DNA of 64,000 nt from Streptomyces iconiensis (GTDB lineage: Bacteria; Actinomycetota; Actinomycetes; Streptomycetales; Streptomycetaceae). Position 1 is the first letter of the stretch; every line of letters begins with the position of its first letter. The notes beneath the pieces are model-generated. The model did not search any database and was not told where the DNA came from. It saw only the letters and a list, made by a program, of their open reading frames with translations. The stretch is from positions 124,001-188,000 of the forward strand of contig NZ_JANCPR020000013.1 in NCBI RefSeq assembly GCF_028657195.3. The letters run 5' to 3'. Position numbers and translations under genes: made by a program. Below, piece after piece: positions 10,354 through 18,073 of this stretch.

Positions 10354-11511
10354 GTGCGCCGCACGGTGTTCAACGAGGACCACGAAGCGTTCCGCCAGAC
10401 GATCCGCGACTTCATCGCGGCGGAGGTCGTGCCCTACTACCCCGAGTGGGCCGAACAGGGCTACGTACCGCGCGAGTTCTACAAGAAGCTGGGTGAGCTG
10501 GGCGTCTTCGGCATAGAGGTGCCCGAGGAGTACGGCGGCGCGGGTGAGACCAGCTTCAAGTTCAACGCCGTGATCACCGAGGAGTGCGCCCGCGCGGGTG
10601 TCGGCTTCGGCGGCTCCAGCGTGCACACCGCGCTGTGTCTGCCGTACATCCTCAAGTACGGCAACGAGGAGCAGAAGAAACGCTGGCTGCCTGACTTCGT
10701 CTCCGGCGAACTGATGACCGCCATCGCCATGACCGAGCCCGGCACCGGCTCCGACCTGGCCGGCATGAAGACCACGGCGAAGCTGTCCGAGGACGGCACG
10801 CACTACGTCCTCAACGGCGCCAAGACCTTCATCACCGGCGGCGTCCAGGCCGACCGCGTCATCGTGTGCGCCCGGACGGCGCCGCCCACGCCCGAGGACC
10901 GCAGGGGAGGCATATCCCTGCTCGTCGTCGACACCAGGAGCGAGGGGTACGCGGTCGGGCGGAAGCTCGACAAGCTCGGGCTGCGCGCCTCCGACACCGC
11001 CGAACTCTCCTTCACCGACGTCAAGGTGCCGGTCGCCGACCTGCTCGGCGAGGAGGGCAAGGCGTTCTCCTACCTCGGCCAGAACCTCCCGCAGGAGCGG
11101 CTCGGCATAGCCCTCGGCGCGTACGCCATGTCCGCGGCGGCCGTGAACTTCGCCTACGAGTACGTCAAGGAGCGCACGGTCTTCGGCAAGGAGGTCGCCT
11201 CCTTCCAGAACACCAAGTTCGTACTCGCCGACTGCAGGGCGGACGTCGACGCGATGCAGGCCGTCGTCGACCGCGCGCTGGAGGCCCTGGACGCGGGCGA
11301 ACTGACACCGGCCGACGCCGCCTCGGCCAAGCTCTTCACCACCGAGCTGGCGGCCAAGGTCATCGACAAGTGCCTCCAGCTGCACGGCGGTTACGGCTAC
11401 ATGCTCGAATACCCGATCGCCAACCTCTACGCGGACACCCGCGTCTCGCGCATCTACGGCGGCACCAGCGAGGTCATGCGCTCGATCGTCGCGAAGTCCA
11501 TGGGCCTGTGA
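10354..11511 (+). CDS. Acyl-CoA dehydrogenase, long-chain (LCAD-like) type
   Basis: The 385-residue flavoprotein is a FadE-like acyl-CoA dehydrogenase. GTG 10354 is chosen because GAGGAGG lies 6 nt upstream. Visible blocks include TEPGTGSDLAGMKTTA, RTVFGKEVASFQ and LHGGYGYMLEYP. In the C-terminal segment RIYGGTSEVMR a glycine replaces the Glu that serves as base in medium-chain enzymes; long-chain enzymes show the same IYGGT pattern and use a Glu elsewhere. It therefore differs in class from acdH and probably handles longer or different acyl chains. The thioesterase gene overlaps its stop. The palindrome aagcgctt at 10315-10322 lies just upstream. Confidence 0.9.
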   Translation: MRRTVFNEDHEAFRQTIRDFIAAEVVPYYPEWAEQGYVPREFYKKLGELGVFGIEVPEEYGGAGETSFKFNAVITEECARAGVGFGGSSVHTALCLPYILKYGNEEQKKRWLPDFVSGELMTAIAMTEPGTGSDLAGMKTTAKLSEDGTHYVLNGAKTFITGGVQADRVIVCARTAPPTPEDRRGGISLLVVDTRSEGYAVGRKLDKLGLRASDTAELSFTDVKVPVADLLGEEGKAFSYLGQNLPQERLGIALGAYAMSAAAVNFAYEYVKERTVFGKEVASFQNTKFVLADCRADVDAMQAVVDRALEALDAGELTPADAASAKLFTTELAAKVIDKCLQLHGGYGYMLEYPIANLYADTRVSRIYGGTSEVMRSIVAKSMGL

Positions 11512-12455
11512 ACGTGGACGAAGACCATGTGCCCGTGAACACGGGCGCAGCGGGGAAGGGCGGGGAGCTGGGCGACGAACTCGCTTCCCTGCTCGACCTG
11601 CTCGACCTGGAACGCGTCGAGCAGGACATCTTCCGCGGCCACAGCAGGTCGGCGCTCGTGCCCCGCGTCTTCGGGGGACAGGTCGCAGCGCAGGCGCTGG
11701 TCGCGGCGTGCCGCACCGTCCCCGAGGGGCGGCTGCCGCACTCCCTGCACGCGTACTTCCTGCGTCCCGGCGACCCGGGTGCGCGGATCGTGTACACCGT
11801 CGACCGGATACGCGACGGCCGGTCCTTCACCACCAGGCGCGTGGTCGCCGTGCAGCACGGACAGCCGATCTTCCATCTGTCCGCCTCCTTCCAGGTGCAG
11901 GAGGAGGGGATGGAGCACCAGGAGCCGATGCCCCACGCGCCCGACCCCGAGACGCTGCCGACAGCGGAGGAGACCCTTCCGCGCTACCGGGAGCTGTTCC
12001 TCGATCCCCAGGTGCCCGAGCGGCTACTGAAGGCGCGCGCCGCCGTCGACCTGCGCTACGTGGAGGAGCCGCCCTTCGGCCGTGTGGGCAGGCCGGGCGA
12101 ACCGCGCTCCCAGGTGTGGTTCCGCACCAACGGCAAGCTGGACGGCGAGCGGGACGACCCCATGCTCCACATCTGCCTGGCCACCTACGTCTCCGACATG
12201 ACGCTGCTCGACTCCGTCCTGCTCGCGCACGGACGGGGCGGCTGGGCCGTGGGGGACGTGGTGGGCGCCAGCCTGGACCACGCGATGTGGTTCCACAGGC
12301 CGTTCCGCGCCGACGAATGGCTCCTGTACGACCAGGAGTCCCCGACGGCGCAGAGCGGCCGGGGACTCGCCAAGGGCCGGATCTTCACCCGCGACGGGAA
12401 GCTCGCGATCTCGGTGATCCAGGAAGGCGTGGTGCGGATCCCGCGCGAGAGCTGA
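11508..12455 (+). CDS. tesB: Acyl-CoA thioesterase II (TesB-like)
   Basis: The protein of about 315 residues is a double-hotdog acyl-CoA thioesterase. It shows VFGGQVAAQAL, HSLHAYFLRPGDP and DGRSFTTRRVVAVQ in the first hotdog and SLDHAMWFHRPF and GRGLAKGRIFTRDG in the second, as in TesB. GTG 11508 overlaps the dehydrogenase stop as GTGA; GTG 11514 and 11529 are other possible starts and none has a clear ribosome site. It is presumably co-transcribed with the dehydrogenase and would release free acids from acyl-CoA. Its last 71 nt overlap the convergent Erm-like gene. Confidence 0.88.
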   Translation: MNVDEDHVPVNTGAAGKGGELGDELASLLDLLDLERVEQDIFRGHSRSALVPRVFGGQVAAQALVAACRTVPEGRLPHSLHAYFLRPGDPGARIVYTVDRIRDGRSFTTRRVVAVQHGQPIFHLSASFQVQEEGMEHQEPMPHAPDPETLPTAEETLPRYRELFLDPQVPERLLKARAAVDLRYVEEPPFGRVGRPGEPRSQVWFRTNGKLDGERDDPMLHICLATYVSDMTLLDSVLLAHGRGGWAVGDVVGASLDHAMWFHRPFRADEWLLYDQESPTAQSGRGLAKGRIFTRDGKLAISVIQEGVVRIPRES

Positions 12456-13251
12456 CCCCGGTGGTGACCGGCGCACGCGCGGGACCGTTCCCGTACAGGG
12501 CGTCGAAGAGGGACAGCCACTGCTGTGGGTTCACGTGTCCCACTGGTGCCGGCTCGGCCAGTCCGAGGTCCCGGAACGCCGCCCGTACCCGCCGGGTGGG
12601 GTGGCGCCGGCAGAGCGTCGCGAACAGCGAACCGCCCACCCCGGTGAAGCCGTGCGCGGTGAACTCCCCGTAGTACGGCAGGGCTTCGCGTGCCAGTAGC
12701 GGTACGGTTCGGCGCTCCACGCGCAGCACGGCGGCGTCGGTGCGCGGCACCGGCGTGAAGTGGTGGCGTGTCACGCGCGCGAGCAGCCGCCACTCGTACT
12801 CGGGCCATGTGCGCACCGTCAGCAGGCTCCATCTGCCGTGCCCGCCGGTGCGCTTGCGCGCGTACTCATGTTGCGTGACGAGCGTCGCCGAGGTCAGTGA
12901 CGGCGCCTCCAGGCACCACCGGACGATGTCCGAGGTCCGGGAGAAGGGGATGTTCCCGACGACGGCGAACGGTTCACGCGGCGGCAGGGACCGCAGGAAG
13001 TCGCCCTGTACCGCGCGGACATGGGCGAGGCCGCGGGTGCGTGCGCTGAGACGGGCCATGAGGGCGGGATCGACCTCATGGGCGACGAGCCGGTCGCAGC
13101 GGCGGGCGAGGGCACGGGTGAGCACCCCCTCGCCCGCGCCGGGTTCGACCACGAGTTCACCGGCGCCGGGTGCGGCGAGGCGCACGACGAGCCCGACGGC
13201 GTACGGGGAGTTCAGGAAGTTCTGGGAAAGCGTCTTGCGGCGGCGTGCCAC
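12385..13251 (-). CDS. Erm-type 23S rRNA adenine-N6 methyltransferase
   Basis: The 288-residue protein begins RRRKTLSQNFLN, a hallmark of the Erm/KsgA family, followed by the SAM-binding EPGAGEGVLT. GNIPFS supplies the catalytic N-[IL]-P-[FY] motif, and HFTPVPRTDAAVLRVERR is the conserved C-terminal domain start. The NIPF form and FTPVPRTD favour Erm (A2058 of 23S rRNA, macrolide-lincosamide-streptogramin resistance) over KsgA. The GTG start at 13251 has GAGGA about 8 nt upstream. Its C-terminal extension is low-complexity (Ser/Arg/Gly) and its 3' end overlaps tesB by 71 nt. No antibiotic biosynthesis gene is nearby, suggesting intrinsic resistance. Erm genes are often induced by leader-peptide attenuation; none could be identified. 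Confidence 0.85.
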   Translation of the reverse strand: MARRRKTLSQNFLNSPYAVGLVVRLAAPGAGELVVEPGAGEGVLTRALARRCDRLVAHEVDPALMARLSARTRGLAHVRAVQGDFLRSLPPREPFAVVGNIPFSRTSDIVRWCLEAPSLTSATLVTQHEYARKRTGGHGRWSLLTVRTWPEYEWRLLARVTRHHFTPVPRTDAAVLRVERRTVPLLAREALPYYGEFTAHGFTGVGGSLFATLCRRHPTRRVRAAFRDLGLAEPAPVGHVNPQQWLSLFDALYGNGPARAPVTTGVSSRAGSAPRLPGSPRSRASRRG

Positions 13252-13672
13252 GGATGAGGTCCTCTGATCGAGGACAGGCCGGAGCTGGGATGCCAGGACC
13301 TGCCCGATGCGGTGGAGACATCGGTGGCCCTGCGCGCGCAGGACGGAATGCGGAACGCGTCAGCGGAGCACGCGCCGACGGAGAACATGTCGGCGGGGGA
13401 CGTGCCGACGCGGCATGTGCCGACGCGGAACACGTCCGCGCCGTGGACCGGGCGGTCCACGGTGATACGGGCGAGCTGTGCGGTCAGGCGTCCTGGCGCA
13501 GGGCCGGGGTCCCGCGCTTACGCGCCGCGAAGAAGCAAGCGAAGGCAGCCATGCCACGAACCCTAGGAAGCCACGTCAGAGGCCCGCAAGGGAATTTCCG
13601 GCGGTGGAGGGAGGTGTGGCGGCCGGGCGCGCCGCTGGAGACGCTGAAGGTCCGCACCGCACCGACCGGGCG
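13252..13672. other. Gene-free stretch upstream of the Erm-like gene
   Basis: About 420 bp with no convincing gene. It holds a short direct repeat, gtgccgacgcgg at 13402-13413 and 13417-13428 (15-bp period), embedded in a degenerate series. Several short leftward frames exist, one of them rich in RRH repeats, but none has both a good ribosome site and natural composition. The promoter and leader of the Erm-like gene must be here. Confidence 0.5.
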
Positions 13673-14503
13673 TCACGCGGCCCCGACCAGGCCCGCGGCC
13701 TCCAGCAAGTAGGCCGTCATCGGCTCGTAGAAGCGCGGGTTCACCACGTGGTCGTCCAGGGGGACGGTGACAGCGAGCGTGTCCTCGGCCTCGCCGAGGA
13801 AGAGAGCCGGGTCGTTGCAGTCGGCGAAGCCGACCGTGGTGAGGCCGTGCTGCGCTGCGCGGCCCGCCCATCCGTGGTCGGCGACGACCAGGTCGGGCAG
13901 GGGCTCGCCCGCCTCCCCGAGGGCACGCAGGACGGCGGCCATGGGCTCGGGGGAGTGGGTGTGCCACAGCGAGGCGCCGCGCTCGTAGGCGGCGACGCCC
14001 TGGAACTGCACCACGACCCCGTCGTCGGCGAAGACGCCCACAGGGGCGCGGACGATGTCGCAGCCCACGGCGCGCAGGGCCGTCGCGAGGGTGCCGTGCA
14101 TGTCCAGCAGGGCGCCGGGGTGCCCGGTCGCGAACAGCACACGCCGCTGCCCCTCCGCCGCCTTCCGCAGCTCGGCGGCTGCCCTGTCCAGCGCGCCTAT
14201 GGTCAGCTCGGGGTCGATGGTGTCCTGGCCCGTGCGGTAGTCCGGGTCGTCGTTGACGCCGCAGCGTTCCGCCATGACGGCGAGCACGTCCTGTTCGTCG
14301 GCCCAGCGCTCGCCCAGTTCCAGGCCGAGCCAGTAGTGCCGGTCGCCGTTGGCGAGCTTCCTGTAGTGGTCGAGATTGTTCTCGCGCGGCGTGGCGACAT
14401 CTCCCGTGATGCGGGTGCGCAGCAGGTGGCTGGACAGCTCGTCGCGGGAGGGTGGGGCCGGCAGCGGCAAGGGAAGTGTCACCGGCAGGAGAGGCTGTGG
14501 CAT
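13673..14503 (-). CDS. Conserved protein, putative phosphatase
   Basis: The 276-residue protein begins MPQPLLPVTLPLPLP at ATG 14503. I recall Streptomyces homologues next to agmatinase being annotated as phosphatase. Conserved-looking segments are RENNLDHYRKL, LFATGHPGALLDMHG and VVADHGWAGRAAQHGL; no classical HAD or tyrosine phosphatase motif can be assigned with confidence. No strong ribosome site precedes the start. The gene diverges from the agmatinase gene, with 114 bp between starts. Treat the catalytic function as unproven. Confidence 0.7.
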   Translation of the reverse strand: MPQPLLPVTLPLPLPAPPSRDELSSHLLRTRITGDVATPRENNLDHYRKLANGDRHYWLGLELGERWADEQDVLAVMAERCGVNDDPDYRTGQDTIDPELTIGALDRAAAELRKAAEGQRRVLFATGHPGALLDMHGTLATALRAVGCDIVRAPVGVFADDGVVVQFQGVAAYERGASLWHTHSPEPMAAVLRALGEAGEPLPDLVVADHGWAGRAAQHGLTTVGFADCNDPALFLGEAEDTLAVTVPLDDHVVNPRFYEPMTAYLLEAAGLVGAA

Positions 14504-14617
14504 GAGTCCATTGTGTCTCGTACGGGCGCTCGATGGACGGAGTGTCCAAAAGGCGGCCCGCCGCTCCTCAGATCCGTCCATCTTCCGGACGGCTTCCGGG
14601 TGCCTACGCTCTGCGCC

Positions 14618-15607
14618 ATGACCAGCAGTGAGAACGCTCCCCGTGGCCCCGTCGACTCGTCCCGTGTGCCCCGTTACGCCGGTCCCGCGACCTTCGCGCG
14701 ACTGCCCCGTATCGACGAGACGGGAGGCCGCGCGGATGTCGCGGTGGTCGGCGTCCCCTTCGACTCCGGCGTCTCGTACCGGCCCGGCGCCCGCTTCGGT
14801 GGCAACGCGATCCGGGAGGCGTCCCGCCTGCTGCGGCCCTACAACCCGGCGCAGGACGCCTCGCCGTTCGCGCTGGCGCAGGTCGCGGACGCGGGAGACA
14901 TCGCCGTGAACCCGTTCGACATCGGGGAGGCGGTGGGGACCGTGCAGGACGCCGCCGACGCGCTGCTGGACTCGGGCGCCCGGCTGATGACGCTCGGCGG
15001 CGACCACACCATCGCGCTGCCGCTGCTGCGTTCCATGGCGCGCAAGCACGGGCCCGTCGCCCTGTTGCACTTCGACGCGCATCTGGACACCTGGGACACC
15101 TACTTCGGCGCTGCCTACACCCATGGCACCCCGTTCCGGCGGGCCTCCGAGGAGGGGCTGCTGGACACGGCCGCGCTCTCGCACGTGGGTACGCGCGGTC
15201 CGCTGTACGGCAAGAAGGACCTGGACGAGGACGAGAGGATGGGCTTCGGGATCGTGACCTCGGCCGATGTGATGCGCCGTGGCGTGGACGAGGTGACCGA
15301 CCAGCTACGGCAGCGCATAGGGAACCGGCCGCTCTACATATCGGTCGACATCGACGTGCTCGACCCGGCGCACGCGCCCGGTACGGGGACACCGGAGGCG
15401 GGCGGGCTCACCTCGCGTGAACTGCTGGAGATTCTGCGCGGGTTGGCCGACTGCCATCTCGTCTCGGCGGATCTGGTGGAGGTCGCGCCCGCCTATGACC
15501 ACGCGGAGATCACTTCTGTCGCCGCCTCGCACACGGCATATGAGCTGACGACCCTCATGTCACGGCAGATCGCTGAGGCCCGTGAGAAGGGTCCGGACAC
15601 GGACTAG
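14618..15607 (+). CDS. speB: Agmatinase-type ureohydrolase
   Basis: The 329-residue manganese enzyme belongs to the arginase/agmatinase family, hydrolysing agmatine or a guanidino acid to an amine plus urea. The metal ligands are visible in GGDHTIALP, HFDAHLDTWD and SVDIDVLDPAHAPGTGTPE. The putative phosphatase gene diverges from it. The closest named activity is agmatinase, though guanidinobutyrase or guanidinopropionase cannot be excluded by eye. Confidence 0.88.
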   Translation: MTSSENAPRGPVDSSRVPRYAGPATFARLPRIDETGGRADVAVVGVPFDSGVSYRPGARFGGNAIREASRLLRPYNPAQDASPFALAQVADAGDIAVNPFDIGEAVGTVQDAADALLDSGARLMTLGGDHTIALPLLRSMARKHGPVALLHFDAHLDTWDTYFGAAYTHGTPFRRASEEGLLDTAALSHVGTRGPLYGKKDLDEDERMGFGIVTSADVMRRGVDEVTDQLRQRIGNRPLYISVDIDVLDPAHAPGTGTPEAGGLTSRELLEILRGLADCHLVSADLVEVAPAYDHAEITSVAASHTAYELTTLMSRQIAEAREKGPDTD

Positions 15608-16174
15608 TGCGGTTTCCGGCCGTGTTGGGGACGGGGTGGTTCCGCTCTGATGCGGGAAGCGACGCCCGGTCGGAGAGGGGGCTGTGGGGCACACGGCCGA
15701 ACCCCGCTGGTGGACGGGGCTTGACGGGAGCCAGGAAAGTGTCCGCGCCAGTCACTATCTGCCACTGGTTTAACACGGGACGTTACTGAATTTGATCGGT
15801 CGATGTGCATTGCGTGGAAGTTCTCGACAGACTGCACGACGTAATCCCGCGCGGGACGGCGGCGCGGAGCGGTAGGCGGCAGGGCTGGCCTCGTGGGGGG
15901 TGCCTGTCTGCACGCGCCCAGGGACGCGCCGCCACGGCCGGGGCGGTCTCGGAGGAGCTGACGCTCGTCCGGGCCGCCCTCGGTCCCCGGGGCCCGCGGC
16001 CGGTCGGGGGGTCGGCCGCGAGCCCGTACGGGAGCACCGCCGGATTGCGTGAGGGTCACCTCGATGCCCGGGCGTGAAGTCGGGGCGATGGTGCGGGAAC
16101 GCTGAGGTGGCGACTGCGGCGCTGGGCGCCTTCCGCGCCGCCTCCCATTCTTGTACCGGTATTAGTATCGCGGC
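15608..16174. other. Gene-free stretch with an AT-richer pocket
   Basis: About 565 bp between speB and the XRE gene. No coding frame convinces. The segment 15748-15800 is markedly less GC-rich than its surroundings and contains a small inverted repeat, ccagt-N11-actgg (15748-15768). It could hold a leftward or rightward promoter, but no transcript unit could be assigned. Confidence 0.45.
16163..16168 (+). promoter_or_regulatory. Probable -10 box for a leaderless XRE transcript
   Basis: TAGTAT ends 6 nt before the ATG at 16175, so transcription would begin at or next to the start codon. No ribosome site precedes the ATG, fitting a leaderless mRNA, which is common in actinobacteria. Confidence 0.5.
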
Positions 16175-16609
16175 ATGGTACGTACTCCTCTCACGCAGCT
16201 GGAACGCGAACGCGGCCGGTTCCTGGGCAGCTTGTTGCGCGCCGCGCGGGGTGCGCGGAGCATCACGGAGGTCGCGGCAGTGGCGGGCATCTCCCCCGAG
16301 ACCCTCCGCAAGATCGAGACAGGCCGCGCTCCCACACCCGCCTTCTTCACCGTCGCCGCGCTCACCTCGGCGCTGGGGCTGACGCTGGACGAGGTTGCCG
16401 CGCGGTGCGCAGCCGTGACCGTTCTGGACCTGGGTCCGGGCGTAGACGTGGACGCGGACGTGGATCCGGACGCGGACGGGCAGGAAGGCGCGGTCCCTGT
16501 CGGTGCCGTGCTGGGCGGTGGCGTTCCCGCAGGTGTCGTTCCGGTCGGGAGCGGGGTCGGCGGGGGCGGCCTGAGCGTGGAGGCAGCGCTCCGGTACGCG
16601 TCCCGCTGA
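16175..16609 (+). CDS. XRE-family transcriptional regulator
   Basis: The 144-residue protein has a single N-terminal helix-turn-helix of the Cro/CI type (about residues 12-75; LLRAARGARSITEVAAVAGI then SPETLRKIETGRAPTPAF). The tail of about 60 residues is Gly/Val/Asp-rich and low in complexity, with alternating VDADVD and GGGV runs, and looks like slippage-expanded sequence. The ATG appears leaderless. It lies before a secreted esterase-like phytase gene, but 145 bp apart, so a regulatory link is only a guess. Confidence 0.85.
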   Translation: MVRTPLTQLERERGRFLGSLLRAARGARSITEVAAVAGISPETLRKIETGRAPTPAFFTVAALTSALGLTLDEVAARCAAVTVLDLGPGVDVDADVDPDADGQEGAVPVGAVLGGGVPAGVVPVGSGVGGGGLSVEAALRYASR

Positions 16610-16754
16610 ACGGACGGTGACCTGGTGGTGCGGGGCGCGCGGGGCTAGCGTGCGCGGGCGGTGTGCGCCACACCGGGGCCGCTCCGTCGCACCTGTGCCA
16701 TCCCGTGCCATTCCGTGCCATTCAGCGTCTGCCCGTGTTCCGCGAAGGGGACCC

Positions 16755-17840
16755 ATGCGCCCGCGTATCCCGCTCGCCGCCGCGACCGCCATTCTGGCCC
16801 TGGCCGCCTCGGCGCCCAGCTCCGTCGCCGCTGCTGGCACGTCCGGTCCGCCCGTAGTACGTCACGGGCACGCCTGCTCGCCGTCCGTCGCGCTACGGGG
16901 CTACTCGGACGCGCTCGACAAGACCGAGTACCAGGGGCACCCCGTCACTGGGATCTCCGCGCTCGCGCAGGACACCGAGGGGCACGCCGCCGCGCTCTCC
17001 GACCGCTCCGTGCTGTTCTCCCTCGACGTGCGGGGGAACACCCCGCGTACGACCGGAGCCGTGGCCCTCGCCGACGGCAACGGGGCGCCGCTGGACTCCG
17101 AGGGGCTCGTCGTCGAGCGTGACGGACAGCGCCTGGTCACCTCCGAGGCCGAGCCCTCCGTACGGCGGCACGCGCGCGACGGGACGTTCACAGGGCAGCG
17201 CCTGCCCGTTCCGGAAGCGCTGAGGGTCGCACCACAGGGACGCGCGCAGCACAACCAGACCTTCGAGGGGCTGACGGCGCAGCCGGGCGGCCGTGTCCTG
17301 ATCGCTTCCATGGAGGGGCCGCTGACGGGCGACGGCACGGACGCGAGCGGGCGTCAGCTGGTCCGGTTCCAGACCTGGCAGCGGACGCACGGCAGCCACG
17401 GGAGCTACGGGCTCTCGCGCCAGTGGGGCTACCCCGTGGACCGCGCACTGGGGGTCGCCGAGGTCGCAGCGACGGGCGACGGACGCCTCCTCGTTCTCGA
17501 ACGCGGCTACGACGTGGAGGCCGGCGCCAACACGATCCGGCTCTACTTGGCCGACCCCCGCGGTGCCGACGACGTACGCAGCGTGGACAGGCTCACGGGC
17601 GAGAACGGCACCCACATGGTGCGCAAGACGCTCCTGGCCGACCTCGGCGACTGCCCCGACCTGGGAGCGCCCAACCCGTCGCCCCAACCCAACCCGCTCC
17701 TCGACAACATCGAGGCCCTGGCCGTCATGGGCCACGCGCGCGATGGACGCCTCCGCCTGCTGCTGGCCAGTGACGACAACGAGCGGGCCGAACAGGTCAC
17801 GCGCCTCTACGAGTTGACCGCGCGGCTGCCCCACCCGTAG
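16755..17840 (+). CDS. Secreted esterase-like-activity-of-phytase protein
   Basis: The 361-residue protein has a Sec signal peptide (RPRIPLAAATAILALAASA) and a beta-propeller-like body with the phrases GISALAQD, LDSEGLVVERDG, FEGLTAQPGGR and NIEALAV. These are typical of the esterase-like-activity-of-phytase family (PF13449), which binds or hydrolyses phosphoester substrates outside the cell. The ATG at 16755 has GAAGGGG upstream. Three 10-bp direct repeats (gtgccat at 16696-16723) precede the gene. The family name reflects one characterised member; the substrate here is unknown. Confidence 0.82.
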   Translation: MRPRIPLAAATAILALAASAPSSVAAAGTSGPPVVRHGHACSPSVALRGYSDALDKTEYQGHPVTGISALAQDTEGHAAALSDRSVLFSLDVRGNTPRTTGAVALADGNGAPLDSEGLVVERDGQRLVTSEAEPSVRRHARDGTFTGQRLPVPEALRVAPQGRAQHNQTFEGLTAQPGGRVLIASMEGPLTGDGTDASGRQLVRFQTWQRTHGSHGSYGLSRQWGYPVDRALGVAEVAATGDGRLLVLERGYDVEAGANTIRLYLADPRGADDVRSVDRLTGENGTHMVRKTLLADLGDCPDLGAPNPSPQPNPLLDNIEALAVMGHARDGRLRLLLASDDNERAEQVTRLYELTARLPHP

Positions 17841-17865
17841 GCGTGCGCCACCTCGTCCCCGTACG

Positions 17866-17932
17866 GGGCGCCACCCCGACCCGTACGGGCGCCGCCGCAC
17901 CTCGTACGGGCGCCCGGGGTACTCGTATGCGC
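17866..17932. repeat. Degenerate cgtacgggcgcc repeats
   Basis: Four imperfect copies of cgtacgggcgcc follow one another between the phytase-like gene and the ABC exporter. The words resemble those of the 28-bp repeat at 39-122. Confidence 0.55.
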
Positions 17933-18073
17933 CCCTGGTTGTAGGGCACGCCGGTCCGTGGTCCTAAGGCCCTGGTCGTGACTTCCTCGCGCCGGTCGGT
18001 CGGCGGGATGAAAACCCGACACTCGTACGTTGGGCCCTTCGGGCAGGTGAACGGCGACGTGAAGGGAAGCGGT

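Noticed and set aside
13360..13557. Short leftward frame with RRH repeats as an Erm leader peptide
   Set aside because: It derives from a tandem DNA repeat, lacks a convincing ribosome site, and no alternative stem-loops linked to the methylase start could be drawn.
16692..16725. PHO box
   Set aside because: The spacing is 10 bp rather than 11 and the words do not resemble GTTCACC.
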